Positions 50,587 to 59,504 of a stretch of DNA of 64,000 bases are shown here, one piece after another. Every line of letters starts with the position of its first letter. Position 1 is the stretch's first letter. The notes beneath the pieces are model-generated. The model searched no databases, was not told where the DNA came from, and was given only the letters and a program-made list of their open reading frames with translations. Both the position numbers and the translations under genes were made by a program. The DNA is taken from assembly GCA_910589375.1 (NCBI GenBank), contig CAJUTK010000004.1, positions 62,001-126,000 of the forward strand, in the 5' to 3' direction. Source of the stretch: an uncultured Bacilli bacterium (GTDB lineage: Bacteria; Bacillota_I; Bacilli_A; RF39; UBA660).

Positions 50587-51885
50587 ATGTTTGAAAGCTT
50601 AGGAGAAAGATTACAAAATGCCGTGAATAAAATTAAGGGATATGGAAAAATCTCTGAAGATAATATTAGTGAAGTAACTAGAGAGATTCGTCTTGCTTTA
50701 TTAGAGGCGGATGTTAACTATAAAGTAGTAAAAGAATTTATTAATAATGTAAAAGAAAAAGCATTAGGGGAAGAGGTAGCTAAATCTTTAAAGCCTGGCG
50801 AAATGTTTGTTAAAATCTTAAAAGATGAATTAGTAGAACTATTAGGCGGTGAAAAAGCTGATATTTATACAACAGGAAATCCTACAGTATTGATGCTAGT
50901 AGGTTTACAAGGTAGTGGTAAAACAACAACAATTGGTAAACTTGCACGTATGCTTCGCAAAAAGTATAAAAAGAATCCTTTACTTGTTGCTTGTGATGTT
51001 TATAGACCAGCAGCAATCGATCAATTAAAGCAAATTGGAAAAGAGTTAAATATTGATGTATATTCGGAAGGAAAAGGAAATCCTGTTGAAATTTCTAAAC
51101 ATGCGATAGAGTATGCGAAAGAAAATCATTACAACTATGTTTTAATCGATACAGCAGGACGTCTTCATATAGATGAAGAGCTAATGGAAGAATTAGATAA
51201 TATTCAAAGGGAAGTAAATCCACAGGAAGTAATGCTTGTTGTAGATAGTATGACAGGACAGGATGCTATTAATGTTATTGAAGGTTTTAACGAAAGATTA
51301 AAATTGACAGGAGCAATTTTAACAAAACTAGATGGAGATACTCGTGGTGGAGCAGCACTTTCTATTAGACATTTGACGAATGTACCAATTAAATTTATAG
51401 GTATTAGTGAGAAAATGGATGGATTAGATGAGTTCTATCCAGACAGAATGGCTACTCGTATTCTAGGCATGGGAGATTTAATGACCATGATTGAAAAAGC
51501 AGAAGAGGTAATTGATCAAGATGAGGCTATGAAGTCTGCTAAAAGAATGCAAGAAGGTAAATTTGATTTAGAAGATTTCCTAAGCACCATGAAACAAATA
51601 AAAAAATTGGGGCCTCTAGAAAATTTAATAAAAATGATTCCAGGGTTGCCTAAAGAAGCTAAAAATGTAAAAATAGACCCAAAAGATATGGCACATATAG
51701 AAGCAATAGTTCTTTCTATGACTCCTTATGAAAGAAGACATCCAGATTGTTTAAAAGCAACTCGTAAACAGAGAATTGCAACTGGTTCAGGAAGAACTGT
51801 AGAAGAGGTAAATAGATTAATAAAACAATTCGATCAGATGAAAGTAATGATGAAACAAGTTAAGAATGGAAAAATGCCTTTTTAG
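50587..51885 (+). CDS. ffh: Signal recognition particle protein Ffh
   Basis: Ffh binds 4.5S/6S RNA and signal sequences and targets ribosomes to FtsY. The 432-residue protein has the N domain (MFESLGERLQNAVNKI), G1 GLQGSGKTTT, CDVYRPAAIDQL, G3 DTAGRLH, G4 TKLDGDTRGGAAL, and a methionine-rich M domain with MTPYERRHPDCLKATRKQRIATGSG. Length is typical. It has its own promoter and terminator and is separated from ylxM by the HerA, phosphodiesterase and UPF0316 genes. Confidence 0.97.
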   Translation: MFESLGERLQNAVNKIKGYGKISEDNISEVTREIRLALLEADVNYKVVKEFINNVKEKALGEEVAKSLKPGEMFVKILKDELVELLGGEKADIYTTGNPTVLMLVGLQGSGKTTTIGKLARMLRKKYKKNPLLVACDVYRPAAIDQLKQIGKELNIDVYSEGKGNPVEISKHAIEYAKENHYNYVLIDTAGRLHIDEELMEELDNIQREVNPQEVMLVVDSMTGQDAINVIEGFNERLKLTGAILTKLDGDTRGGAALSIRHLTNVPIKFIGISEKMDGLDEFYPDRMATRILGMGDLMTMIEKAEEVIDQDEAMKSAKRMQEGKFDLEDFLSTMKQIKKLGPLENLIKMIPGLPKEAKNVKIDPKDMAHIEAIVLSMTPYERRHPDCLKATRKQRIATGSGRTVEEVNRLIKQFDQMKVMMKQVKNGKMPF

Positions 51886-51899
51886 GTATTTTTTTATTT
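51872..51899 (+). terminator. Terminator after ffh
   Basis: AAAATGCC, loop, GGTATTTT plus T residues overlaps the last ffh codons. Confidence 0.75.
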
Positions 51900-51914
51900 C
51901 TTAGGAATTTGCTT

Positions 51915-51943
51915 ATTCACTTTTCTATTTCACACATAATATA
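51915..51943 (+). promoter_or_regulatory. Possible sigma-K/sigma-E type promoter for cotD
   Basis: CATAATATA (51935-51943) fits the mother-cell -10 consensus CATAnnnTA, and TTCAC about 15 bases upstream could serve as a sigma-K -35. No sigma-A element is evident. The downstream gene is a coat protein, which supports the reading. Confidence 0.55.
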
Positions 51944-51966
51944 GATTAGACAAGGGGGAAAATAAT

Positions 51967-52242
51967 ATGTTTAATCAAAATTGTTGCAATAGAAACATGA
52001 ATATGAACATGCCAGGACGTAATTGTTGCCAAAGACAAATATCTGAACAAGTAGTAGAACCAGTTATCAACAAGTGTGTAGAAAAGATGTATTATCATGA
52101 AGTTCCACATATCTGTCCAATACATACTCATGTAGTTAATAAGCATGTGTATAATCATACATACACACCAAGATATACTTGTTCAGAAGAAAATCAAATA
52201 ATCAACAATGATTGTGGAAAATGTTCTGGATTTATGAACTAG
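51967..52242 (+). CDS. cotD: CotD-like spore coat protein
   Basis: The 91-residue protein is rich in Cys, His, Asn and Met and contains VPHICPIHTHVVNKHVYNHTYTPRYT, closely like the VPHIHPxHTTxVNHxxxxHxHYFPHT core of Bacillus CotD, an inner coat component. Cys-rich ends (NCCNRN, RNCCQRQ, CGKCSG) suit disulfide cross-linking in the coat. AGGGGGA precedes the ATG. A candidate sigma-K type -10 lies upstream. It is monocistronic. SpoIVA, the platform for such proteins, is encoded in this same window. Confidence 0.85.
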   Translation: MFNQNCCNRNMNMNMPGRNCCQRQISEQVVEPVINKCVEKMYYHEVPHICPIHTHVVNKHVYNHTYTPRYTCSEENQIINNDCGKCSGFMN

Positions 52243-52271
52243 TTAAAAAGCACATTGTGCTTTTTTTTATT
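52243..52271 (+). terminator. Terminator after cotD
   Basis: AAAAAGCAC, ATT, GTGCTTTTT with T8 follows the stop. Confidence 0.88.
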
Positions 52272-52309
52272 TTGGAATTATAATAAATATAGTTTGTAGG
52301 TGGTGCCTT

Positions 52310-52996
52310 TTGGATAGATATTTAGAGATCATAGAAGATAATGAAGCTAAGATTAGATTATTAGAGGAGAAAAAAGGTGAAATAAGAAGATCTAATAATG
52401 AGAGAAACAGAAAAGCAGCGCAGTATGAAAAAGAAGAGGAAAGATGCCATCAAAATATGAGAATCAATCATAAAAGAAAATATTATTTGGATAATAAAAA
52501 GAAATGTAAAAACGAATTTTTTAGAAAAGCAATTTGTTTTGGTCTTAAATGTGGTTCTGGTTTTATGGGCGTTATTTTATTACTTGTATGTTTTATTGGG
52601 GAGCTACATTCACTTCCAATGCTACAATTTTTATTAAGTTTTATAACAGTTAGTTCACTTCTTGGTTTAGTAGAATTAAAAAATGTGAGTAGGGAATATA
52701 GAAGATTATTAAGAAGTTATCATGGAGATATTAATCAGGCTATAAGTGATTTACAAGACAAAATTGATTTTTTAAAAGCTAGACAGAAAAAAAATAGGAA
52801 AGCTATAGAAATCAATCAAAGCTTTTTACAAGAAATTGATAGTACTTTAAAACAATTAAGAGAACAATCAAACGAATATAGAAATAGCAGAAATGAACTA
52901 ATTAATGAGCTAATTAGTAATTTAGATAATTACATAGAAGATTTTTCTTCAAGGGAAATAGATATTCATAAAATAATGGAAAAGACGATTCTATAG
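52310..52996 (+). CDS. Coiled-coil membrane protein, TTG start (228 aa)
   Basis: Two coiled-coil regions (about residues 5-60 and 130-215) flank a hydrophobic hairpin (about 78-118). The charged heptads DLQDKIDFLKARQKKNRKAIEI are clear. TTG 52310 follows TAGGTGGTG at normal spacing and there is no better start. The function is unknown; the layout resembles proteins that tether complexes to the membrane. It has its own terminator and lies between the coat gene and the convergent carboxypeptidases. Confidence 0.7.
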   Translation: MDRYLEIIEDNEAKIRLLEEKKGEIRRSNNERNRKAAQYEKEEERCHQNMRINHKRKYYLDNKKKCKNEFFRKAICFGLKCGSGFMGVILLLVCFIGELHSLPMLQFLLSFITVSSLLGLVELKNVSREYRRLLRSYHGDINQAISDLQDKIDFLKARQKKNRKAIEINQSFLQEIDSTLKQLREQSNEYRNSRNELINELISNLDNYIEDFSSREIDIHKIMEKTIL

Positions 52997-53008
52997 AATC
53001 GTCTTTAT
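52981..53008. terminator. Bidirectional terminator
   Basis: AAGACGATTC, TATA, GAATCGTCTT is a 10-pair perfect stem spanning the facing gene ends. Confidence 0.88.
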
Positions 53009-54234
53009 TTTACAAAATATTCGTAATATTCTTCATAAGTGATATTGTGTTCATAGATGTAGTTTGCTGCTTCTAATCCAACATAGCGGTAGTGCCAAGG
53101 TTCATAAATGTATCCTGTAATATATTCTTTCCCTTTAGGATATCTTAAAATAAAACCATATTTATGAGCATTTTCTTTAGTCCACTTAAATTCTTTTGAT
53201 TTTTCAAAATCTCCTATATTTTGATTAGAGGTAGTACCGAGATCCATTGCTAAACCAGTTTGGTGCTCAGAATATCCTGGTCTAGCAGAATAAGTATCTG
53301 CATTTTGCACTCCATCCTTATTAGAATAATTGGTATATAGTTCATTTTGTCTTTTATAAGAACGGTAAGGAGAAGCTATAAAAAGATGAAGGTTTTCTTT
53401 TTTTGCGTCATTGTACATTTTAATAAATGCATTATAGGCTTCTTCTTTTATTTCGCCTCTACCATAGATAGAACTAATCGTTACTAGATTATCTGGAACA
53501 TAATCATCTTCTACATAATAAAATTTATTAACGATTAATAGATTTTCTTTTCCTAAATCAGTAGGGTTTACATCCTGATAAAAAGTTTTATCTAAGTTAC
53601 TGTTGACCCTAGCAATAACCTCATCAATTTCTAAATCTTTGTGTTCTTGATAGTAACTTTTATAGCGATTTAAATTTCTTGTTAGGGCATATTCTTTTTC
53701 CATAAATAGGAATATAGTGTCATCCACACCGATGTCCTCCTCATCTAAATTGTGATTAACAGCAATTACGACACGAGATCCGGCTGATTCATATTCTTCA
53801 TAATAACTGAGATATCTATCTAGATTTTCTTCTTTAAAATTTTTGGAGTGTAAAATGTCATAAATATCGGGTGTATAAGTAATATTTTCTTTTCCATGAT
53901 TTATTAGGAAGACAATGTCATAAGTGTCGGCCGTTTTATATTGGAAGAAAAAGTCAAGATACTTTTTTAAGTTCTTACTTAGAAATTCTTCCTCTTTTAT
54001 TATATGAATAATTTTCTCATGATAACTATAATTTAAAAGAACATTAAAATCTTTTTCTGTTAATATATTTTTAATTTCTAGTATCTCATTAGAAGGATAA
54101 CCTTTCTTTTTTAGTTTGTCTTCTACGGTTTGATGGTTTAACAAATAGATTCCTATAATTATCCATAATAAAATAAAAGATAATAAAAAAGGAATAATCC
54201 TTTTTTTATAATTGTTTGATTTTCCTTTTTTCAT
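53005..54234 (-). CDS. D-alanyl-D-alanine carboxypeptidase, VanY/M15B type, with triplicated N-terminal repeat
   Basis: A membrane anchor (about 12-32) precedes a repeat region and a C-terminal M15B domain with RPGYSEHQTGLAMDLG (zinc His324, Asp331) and EPWHYRYVG (catalytic Glu378, zinc His381). This fold trims the terminal D-Ala of peptidoglycan stems. Residues about 85-222 contain three related units (NLKKYLDFFFQYK, NLDRYLSYYEEYE, NLNRYKSYYQEHK), where the neighbouring paralogue has only one. It follows that paralogue by 2 bases in one operon. Confidence 0.92.
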   Translation of the reverse strand: MKKGKSNNYKKRIIPFLLSFILLWIIIGIYLLNHQTVEDKLKKKGYPSNEILEIKNILTEKDFNVLLNYSYHEKIIHIIKEEEFLSKNLKKYLDFFFQYKTADTYDIVFLINHGKENITYTPDIYDILHSKNFKEENLDRYLSYYEEYESAGSRVVIAVNHNLDEEDIGVDDTIFLFMEKEYALTRNLNRYKSYYQEHKDLEIDEVIARVNSNLDKTFYQDVNPTDLGKENLLIVNKFYYVEDDYVPDNLVTISSIYGRGEIKEEAYNAFIKMYNDAKKENLHLFIASPYRSYKRQNELYTNYSNKDGVQNADTYSARPGYSEHQTGLAMDLGTTSNQNIGDFEKSKEFKWTKENAHKYGFILRYPKGKEYITGYIYEPWHYRYVGLEAANYIYEHNITYEEYYEYFVK

Positions 54235-54236
54235 AA

Positions 54237-55193
54237 TTATTCACCCTCTATAAAATATGCATAATATTCGTCAAAAGTAATATTTTTTTCGTGAACTTCT
54301 GTAGCAGCTTCTACACCAATATAGCGATAGTGCCATGATTCATAATTGTATCCTGTAATATATTCTTTTCCCTTAGGATACCTTAAAATGAATCCATATT
54401 CATGGGCATGGTTTTGTAACCAAGTAAATTCTTCTGTAGTTTCAAATGTATCATTGTTGGCTCCATAAGTTGTAACATCTACAGTAAGACCTGTCTGATG
54501 TTCAGAAAAACCTGGTTTAGCAGCCATTGCATCTGTTTCTGTTTGACCGAAGTCTCTTAGATATTGATTATATAATTTCTCCTGATATTTATAGTCACGA
54601 TAAGAAGAATTGATAATAATGTCTTGTCCATCTTTTTTAGCTGCATTATACATAGAAATGAATTGTTGATAGGCTTCTCTTCTAAGTTTAGGTTCACTAC
54701 CATAAGCGTACCAATTTTTTACCTCTTCTAAGTCTTCTGGATTATAGCTTTCTGTTAAACGATGAAATTTATTTGTTAACATTAAATTTTCTTTTTCAAC
54801 ATCAGTATCTACATAGTCTGTATACCATTCCTTATCAGCTCCTACATTGATTATAGCAATGACGTCTTCTAAACTTTTGTCAGGATTAGCTTTGTTGAAA
54901 CTTAGATATTTCTCATGATTCTTTTTTAAATAATATTTCTCTTTCATAATCTTAGTAAGATTTTCATTTACTTCCTCTGTTAATAATTTATCTAGATCAG
55001 AGTCTTCTAGTTTTCCTATTAGGTAATCTGTATCTTCTTTTGAATACCCTTGTTTTTGTAATTTATATTCATAAGTCTTTTGATAATCGGCTTTCTGTTT
55101 CCATTTGAAAACACCAATTCCAGCAACTACTAAAACTACGATACATCCTACTGCAATAATGACATTTCTTGTTTTTAATTTCACCCTTGTCAT
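54237..55193 (-). CDS. D-alanyl-D-alanine carboxypeptidase, VanY/M15B type
   Basis: This 318-residue paralogue has an N-terminal membrane helix (about 9-27), one copy of the approximately 45-residue repeat (NHEKYLSFNKANPDKSLEDVIAIIN) and an M15B catalytic domain: KPGFSEHQTGLTVDVT and ESWHYRYIG. The active-site Glu, zinc His and Asp are present. It is the first gene of a two-gene minus-strand operon. AGGAGG precedes ATG 55193. It is divergent from dacF, so three D-Ala carboxypeptidases of two chemistries are clustered here. Confidence 0.93.
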   Translation of the reverse strand: MTRVKLKTRNVIIAVGCIVVLVVAGIGVFKWKQKADYQKTYEYKLQKQGYSKEDTDYLIGKLEDSDLDKLLTEEVNENLTKIMKEKYYLKKNHEKYLSFNKANPDKSLEDVIAIINVGADKEWYTDYVDTDVEKENLMLTNKFHRLTESYNPEDLEEVKNWYAYGSEPKLRREAYQQFISMYNAAKKDGQDIIINSSYRDYKYQEKLYNQYLRDFGQTETDAMAAKPGFSEHQTGLTVDVTTYGANNDTFETTEEFTWLQNHAHEYGFILRYPKGKEYITGYNYESWHYRYIGVEAATEVHEKNITFDEYYAYFIEGE

Positions 55194-55314
55194 AAAATCC
55201 TCCTATTTCTACTGTTATTCTACCACAAATTGGGATTTTTTAAAACAATGTTATAATTTTCTTTTTTTTGTTTTATTTAAAATAAAATTACATACATTGT
55301 ACTAGAGGTGTTTT

Positions 55315-56472
55315 ATGAAGAAAATATTGTTCATAATAGTAGTCTTTTTGTTAGTTGTACAGCCAGTATATGGAGAAGAAAAAAATTTACTTGCTCCTAG
55401 TGCGAAAAGTGCGATTTTAATAGAGGTTTCTACAGGGGAAGTGTTATATGAGTTTAATTCTCACGAGAAATTAGCGCCTGCTTCTATGACTAAAATGATG
55501 AGTTTATTGTTAATCATGGAGGCACTAGAAAATGGATCTATTAAATATGAAGATATGGTTACTGCAAGTAAAAATGCATCTGATATGGGTGGTTCTCAAA
55601 TTCTATTAGAGGAAGGCGAGAAAATGTCAGTGGATGACTTATTAAAAGGAATTACAATAGCAAGTGGGAACGATGCGGTAGTTGCAATGGCAGAAACTAT
55701 TGGTGGCAGTGAAGCAAATTTTGTAAATATGATGAATAAAAAAGCGAATGAATTGGGACTTAAAGATACTCACTTTCAAAATAGTCATGGGTTAGATGAA
55801 GAAAATCATTATTCTAGTGCTTATGATATGGCAATGATAGCAAGAGAACTTGTTAAACACGAAAAAATATTAGAATATTCATCTATTTATGAGACCTATC
55901 TTAGAACCGGAACTGATAGACAAACGTGGCTTGTTAATACAAATAAACTAGTACGTTTTAAGGAAGGGGTAGATGGGCTTAAGACAGGATACACTGGAGA
56001 TTCTGGATATTGCCTTACTGCTACTATGAAGAAGGATAATATGCGAGTTATTGCAGTAGCGATGGGAGAACCTAGTAGTACTACTAGAAATTCAGAAGTA
56101 AGTAGTATGCTAGACTATGCCTTTTCACAATATGGTATTCAAAAACTGCTATCTAAAGATAGTGTAATAGATAAAATTACTCTTGAAAAGTCTAAACAGG
56201 AAAGTGTTGAAGTAATTCCTAAAGAAGAAGTAAGTCTTCTTTATAGAAAAATGAGTGAAAAAATAGTTCCTACTTATGAGATTTCTTATCATAAAATCAA
56301 TTCTAAGATAGAAAAGGGAGAAGTAATTGGAACCTTAACAATTAAAGATGATTCTAAAGTTTTAAGAAAAGTAGATTTAACAGTAAAAGAAACTGTTAGA
56401 AAAGCCAATATTTTAGATTTGTTTTTAAAATATGGAAAAGATATTATAACTGGTAATATTAGTTTTCAATAG
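55315..56472 (+). CDS. dacF: Serine D-alanyl-D-alanine carboxypeptidase (DacF/PBP5 family)
   Basis: The enzyme removes the terminal D-Ala from pentapeptide stems. A signal peptide (about 1-20, ending VYGEE) is followed by the penicillin-binding motifs SMTK (about 61-64), SGND and KTG (in DGLKTGYTG), then a C-terminal PBP5-type beta domain (ITLEKSKQESVEVIPKEEVSLLYRK) and a weak amphipathic tail. AGAGGTG precedes the ATG. DacF in Bacillus is a sporulation gene, but here the family match alone cannot separate DacF from DacA. Confidence 0.92.
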   Translation: MKKILFIIVVFLLVVQPVYGEEKNLLAPSAKSAILIEVSTGEVLYEFNSHEKLAPASMTKMMSLLLIMEALENGSIKYEDMVTASKNASDMGGSQILLEEGEKMSVDDLLKGITIASGNDAVVAMAETIGGSEANFVNMMNKKANELGLKDTHFQNSHGLDEENHYSSAYDMAMIARELVKHEKILEYSSIYETYLRTGTDRQTWLVNTNKLVRFKEGVDGLKTGYTGDSGYCLTATMKKDNMRVIAVAMGEPSSTTRNSEVSSMLDYAFSQYGIQKLLSKDSVIDKITLEKSKQESVEVIPKEEVSLLYRKMSEKIVPTYEISYHKINSKIEKGEVIGTLTIKDDSKVLRKVDLTVKETVRKANILDLFLKYGKDIITGNISFQ

Positions 56473-56474
56473 AG

Positions 56475-56506
56475 AAAAGAACTGGGTTTTCAGTTCTTTT
56501 TTTTAA
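56475..56506 (+). terminator. Terminator after dacF
   Basis: AAAAGAACTG, GGTTTT, CAGTTCTTTT plus T residues is a 10-pair stem. Confidence 0.88.
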
Positions 56507-56540
56507 CATAGATTTATAGTATAATGGAATTGGTGATAGT

Positions 56541-57563
56541 ATGGAATTGTTTAATCGATTTCGTGATACGGTATTTTTAAAACAAGATAGCGATTTGGAA
56601 AGGCAAATAAGCGATTTAAAGAATCTTCCTGATTATGAGAAAAATAGGAATATTTTGAAGGATATTAAATTGTTAGAAATTGGTCTTCAAGGAGAAAAAG
56701 AAATTGAATTTGAACTAAAAAATGCAAATATTGGAATGTTTGTCTTACATGATGTAACGATAAAGTGGAATGACTTAACTGCTCAAATAGACTATGTTAT
56801 TGTAACTAAGGGATTTACCTATTTAGTAGAATGTAAAAATTTGATAGGTAATATTACTGTTGATAATAAAGGACAATTTAGAAGAGAATATGACTTTGGT
56901 GGTAAAAAATATAAAGAAGCGATTTATTCTCCTTATACCCAAGCGGTTAGGCATAAGGATGTTTTAAAGAAAAGATGGTTAGAGAAAAACAATAAGCTAA
57001 TGGTAGCACTAAGAGAAAAAGCTTTTGACAATTTATGGTATAAACCTTTAGTAGTGCTTGCTAATTCAAAATCTATACTAAATACTAGATATGCCCCAAA
57101 AGAAATTAAAGAGAAAACGATTCGTGTAGATCAATTAGTTAGGTATATTGAAAATGATTTAAAAAAATATGATAGAGATTTGTTTGCTAGTAAAAAAAGT
57201 ATGCAAGAATTAGCAAATAGTTTTAAAGAGGCAAATGTGGAAGAATACAGAAGCATAGCAGATAGATATCAGAAAAAAGAGGAGGATGTAAAAGAATCAT
57301 TAGTTGTCCAAGAGGAAAAAAAAGTATCTCCCTTAGATATGGTACCTATTTTGAAAAAGTATCGTAAAGAGAAATCAGCTCAAATGAAGGTTCCTGCTTA
57401 CTATGTATTTACTGATAAAGAACTTGAACAAATTATAGAATTGAAACCAAAAACATTAGAAGAATTAAAAGATGCTAAAATTTTAACAGCTATTAAAATA
57501 CAGTGCCATGGAGAAGAAATTATTGATATTTTAAATCAGAAGACAGAAGAAAAAGGAGAGTAG
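56541..57563 (+). CDS. NERD nuclease-like domain plus HRDC domain protein
   Basis: Residues about 45-155 form a NERD domain: GLQGEKEIEFEL, HDVTIKWNDLTAQIDYVIV and YLVECKN, which supply the Asp and E-x-K residues of the restriction-endonuclease fold. The last 55 residues (VPAYYVFTDKELEQIIELKPKTLEELKD...) are an HRDC domain, a nucleic-acid binding module known from RecQ and RNase D. No helicase is attached. I infer a DNA-processing or DNA-defence enzyme. TATAATGGAATTGGTGATAGTATG gives promoter and start in 30 bases. The capA-like gene follows by 4 bases. Confidence 0.88.
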   Translation: MELFNRFRDTVFLKQDSDLERQISDLKNLPDYEKNRNILKDIKLLEIGLQGEKEIEFELKNANIGMFVLHDVTIKWNDLTAQIDYVIVTKGFTYLVECKNLIGNITVDNKGQFRREYDFGGKKYKEAIYSPYTQAVRHKDVLKKRWLEKNNKLMVALREKAFDNLWYKPLVVLANSKSILNTRYAPKEIKEKTIRVDQLVRYIENDLKKYDRDLFASKKSMQELANSFKEANVEEYRSIADRYQKKEEDVKESLVVQEEKKVSPLDMVPILKKYRKEKSAQMKVPAYYVFTDKELEQIIELKPKTLEELKDAKILTAIKIQCHGEEIIDILNQKTEEKGE

Positions 57564-57567
57564 CTGT

Positions 57568-58902
57568 ATGAAAAAGAAGAAAAAATTGAAGCTTCGTTAT
57601 GATAGAATAGTGCTCTTTATTTTGGTATTAATTTCTATTATAGGGTTAACCATTTATTTTTTTCCAAAGAAAGATAAAAAGGAAGTAAAACTAAATGGAG
57701 AAGAAAAGAAAAATTATATAGAGATGATTTTAAAAAAAGAAAATAGTGATATAGATGAAAGCTTTTTAAATTGGGTTGTTTCTAATTATGGAGACAATAT
57801 TTTAAAACCTCTTTATACTTCTTTAGAAAAAGGTAAATATGATAGAAGTTTATGGCATGAAATAACGGGAAATTCTTATATTGTATTACAGGATTTGTAT
57901 CAGGATAATTATAAAAATAATCCAGATGTAACTGTTATAAAGGGAAAAAAGGATAATGTTACAATTAGTTTTGCTGGGGATATATCACTTGCGGACAATT
58001 GGGAAATTATGCCATATTATAAGAGTAGGAATAAAGGTGTATATGGTATTTTATCTGAAGAAATCGTTAAGTATATGATTGGTACTGATTTAATGATTAT
58101 AAACAGTGAATTTGCTTTTAGTAATAGGGGAACTCCTACTCCTAACAAGACATATACCTTTAGAGCGAATCCTGACAATGTAAGTATTTATAAAGAAATG
58201 GGTATTGATTTAGTAACTTTAGCTAATAATCATGTTTATGACTATGGAGAACTTGCCTTTTTAGATACTTTATATACTTTGGATAAAGCAGGTATTCCAA
58301 GAATTGGTGCTGGAGCGGATATTGCAGAGGCAAAGAAGCCTTACTATTTTATAATTAATGGATATAAAATAGCTTTTGTAAATGCTTCACGTGCCGAAAA
58401 GTATCGATTAACGCCAGAAGCTACTGCTACTAGTCCTGGAATATTTCGAGCTTATGACCCTAACCCTTTTGCAGAGGAAATAAAAAAGGCTAAAGAAAGT
58501 AGCGACTTTGTTATTGCGCTTATCCATTGGGGAAAAGAAGATACTCATGAGTTAGAAGAGGTACAAAAAGAAACTGGAAAACTTTATATTGATAGTGGTG
58601 CAGATATGGTAGTTGGAACTCATGCACATTATTTACAAGGTGTTGAATTTTATAAGAATAAATTGATTGCTTATAATTTGGGGGACTTTATTTTTAGCCA
58701 TGGAAGGGAAGAATCTGGTATTTTGACTTGGGTGTTAAACTTTGATGGTTCTAGTGAATATCAGTTTATTCCTGCTCTTCAAGATGATTTTAAAACGGTA
58801 ATGCTTCATGGTGAGGATGCTTTAGAGTTATATCGATTAATGACTTCATGGTCTATCAATGGTAAATTTCTATCAGATGGAAAGATTATAGAGGAAACTT
58901 AA
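57568..58902 (+). CDS. CapA-family metallophosphatase-like protein
   Basis: A membrane helix (about 14-32) anchors an external CapA domain, about residues 130-410: ISFAGDISLADNW, MIINSEFAFSNRG, DLVTLANNHVYDYG, IALIHWGKE, GADMVVGTHAHYLQG and IAYNLGDFIFS. These are the metal-ligand blocks of the calcineurin-like CapA/PgsA group, known for poly-gamma-glutamate export but also found where no such polymer is made. No capB/capC lies nearby, so the role may be another envelope polymer. It is co-transcribed with the NERD gene. Confidence 0.88.
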   Translation: MKKKKKLKLRYDRIVLFILVLISIIGLTIYFFPKKDKKEVKLNGEEKKNYIEMILKKENSDIDESFLNWVVSNYGDNILKPLYTSLEKGKYDRSLWHEITGNSYIVLQDLYQDNYKNNPDVTVIKGKKDNVTISFAGDISLADNWEIMPYYKSRNKGVYGILSEEIVKYMIGTDLMIINSEFAFSNRGTPTPNKTYTFRANPDNVSIYKEMGIDLVTLANNHVYDYGELAFLDTLYTLDKAGIPRIGAGADIAEAKKPYYFIINGYKIAFVNASRAEKYRLTPEATATSPGIFRAYDPNPFAEEIKKAKESSDFVIALIHWGKEDTHELEEVQKETGKLYIDSGADMVVGTHAHYLQGVEFYKNKLIAYNLGDFIFSHGREESGILTWVLNFDGSSEYQFIPALQDDFKTVMLHGEDALELYRLMTSWSINGKFLSDGKIIEET

Positions 58903-58920
58903 ATGTTTCTCTTTTTTTCT
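58890..58920 (+). terminator. Terminator after the CapA-like gene
   Basis: AGAGGAAAC, TTAAAT, GTTTCTCT with one bulged base and a T7 run. Confidence 0.75.
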
Positions 58921-58982
58921 TGAAATAATTGCTAAAAAGAAATTGGTATGATAAAATACTTATAGTGTATAGGAGGGTGCTT

Positions 58983-59504
58983 ATGGAGAGATATGTTCCT
59001 GATATTTATCAAAAAAGTATACATACTATCAACTATGACTCTTTGCTTTCACGTGGAATAAAATGTTTACTATTTGATTTAGACAACACGATAGCGCCTA
59101 TAGATGCTAAATTACCAAGTAAAGAAGTGAAAATCCTTTTTAAAGAATTGAAAGAAAAAGGGTTTAAGGTTGTTATATTTTCTAATAGCCCAAAGGTTAG
59201 AGTGAAACCTTTTTCGGATGAATTACAAGTGGAGAGCTGTTCGAATGCAAAGAAGCCATCTTCTAAAAAGTTTTTATCTGTCATTAAAATTTTAGGATAC
59301 AATTTTAGTGAAGTAGCAATTGTAGGAGATTCTATGATTGATGATATTTCTGGTGGAAATGGCGTTGGTATTACTACTATTCTTGTCAATCGATTGTCAA
59401 AAAGAGAGTTTCCATTTGCATGGCTAAAAAGAAAGTATGAAAGACGAATTGTGAAAAAATTGCGTAATAAGGACTTATTTACAAGAGGAAGATATTATGA
59501 ATAG
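58983..59504 (+). CDS. yqeG: YqeG-family HAD phosphatase
   Basis: The 173-residue protein begins RYVPDIYQKSIHTINYDSLLSRGIKCLLFDLDNTIAP, with the HAD nucleophile DLDNT, then VIFSNSP (motif II Ser), AKKPSSKKF (motif III Lys) and VGDSMIDDISGGN (motif IV). YqeG proteins are thought to act as phosphatidylglycerophosphate phosphatases. AGGAGGGTGCTT precedes ATG 58983; the longer frame from 58929 overlaps the promoter. It overlaps yqeH by 8 bases, the conserved Bacilli order. Confidence 0.94.
   Translation: MERYVPDIYQKSIHTINYDSLLSRGIKCLLFDLDNTIAPIDAKLPSKEVKILFKELKEKGFKVVIFSNSPKVRVKPFSDELQVESCSNAKKPSSKKFLSVIKILGYNFSEVAIVGDSMIDDISGGNGVGITTILVNRLSKREFPFAWLKRKYERRIVKKLRNKDLFTRGRYYE

Noticed and set aside
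57568..58902. Poly-gamma-glutamate capsule operon
   Set aside because: Only the CapA-like protein is present; the synthetase genes capB and capC are not in the window.
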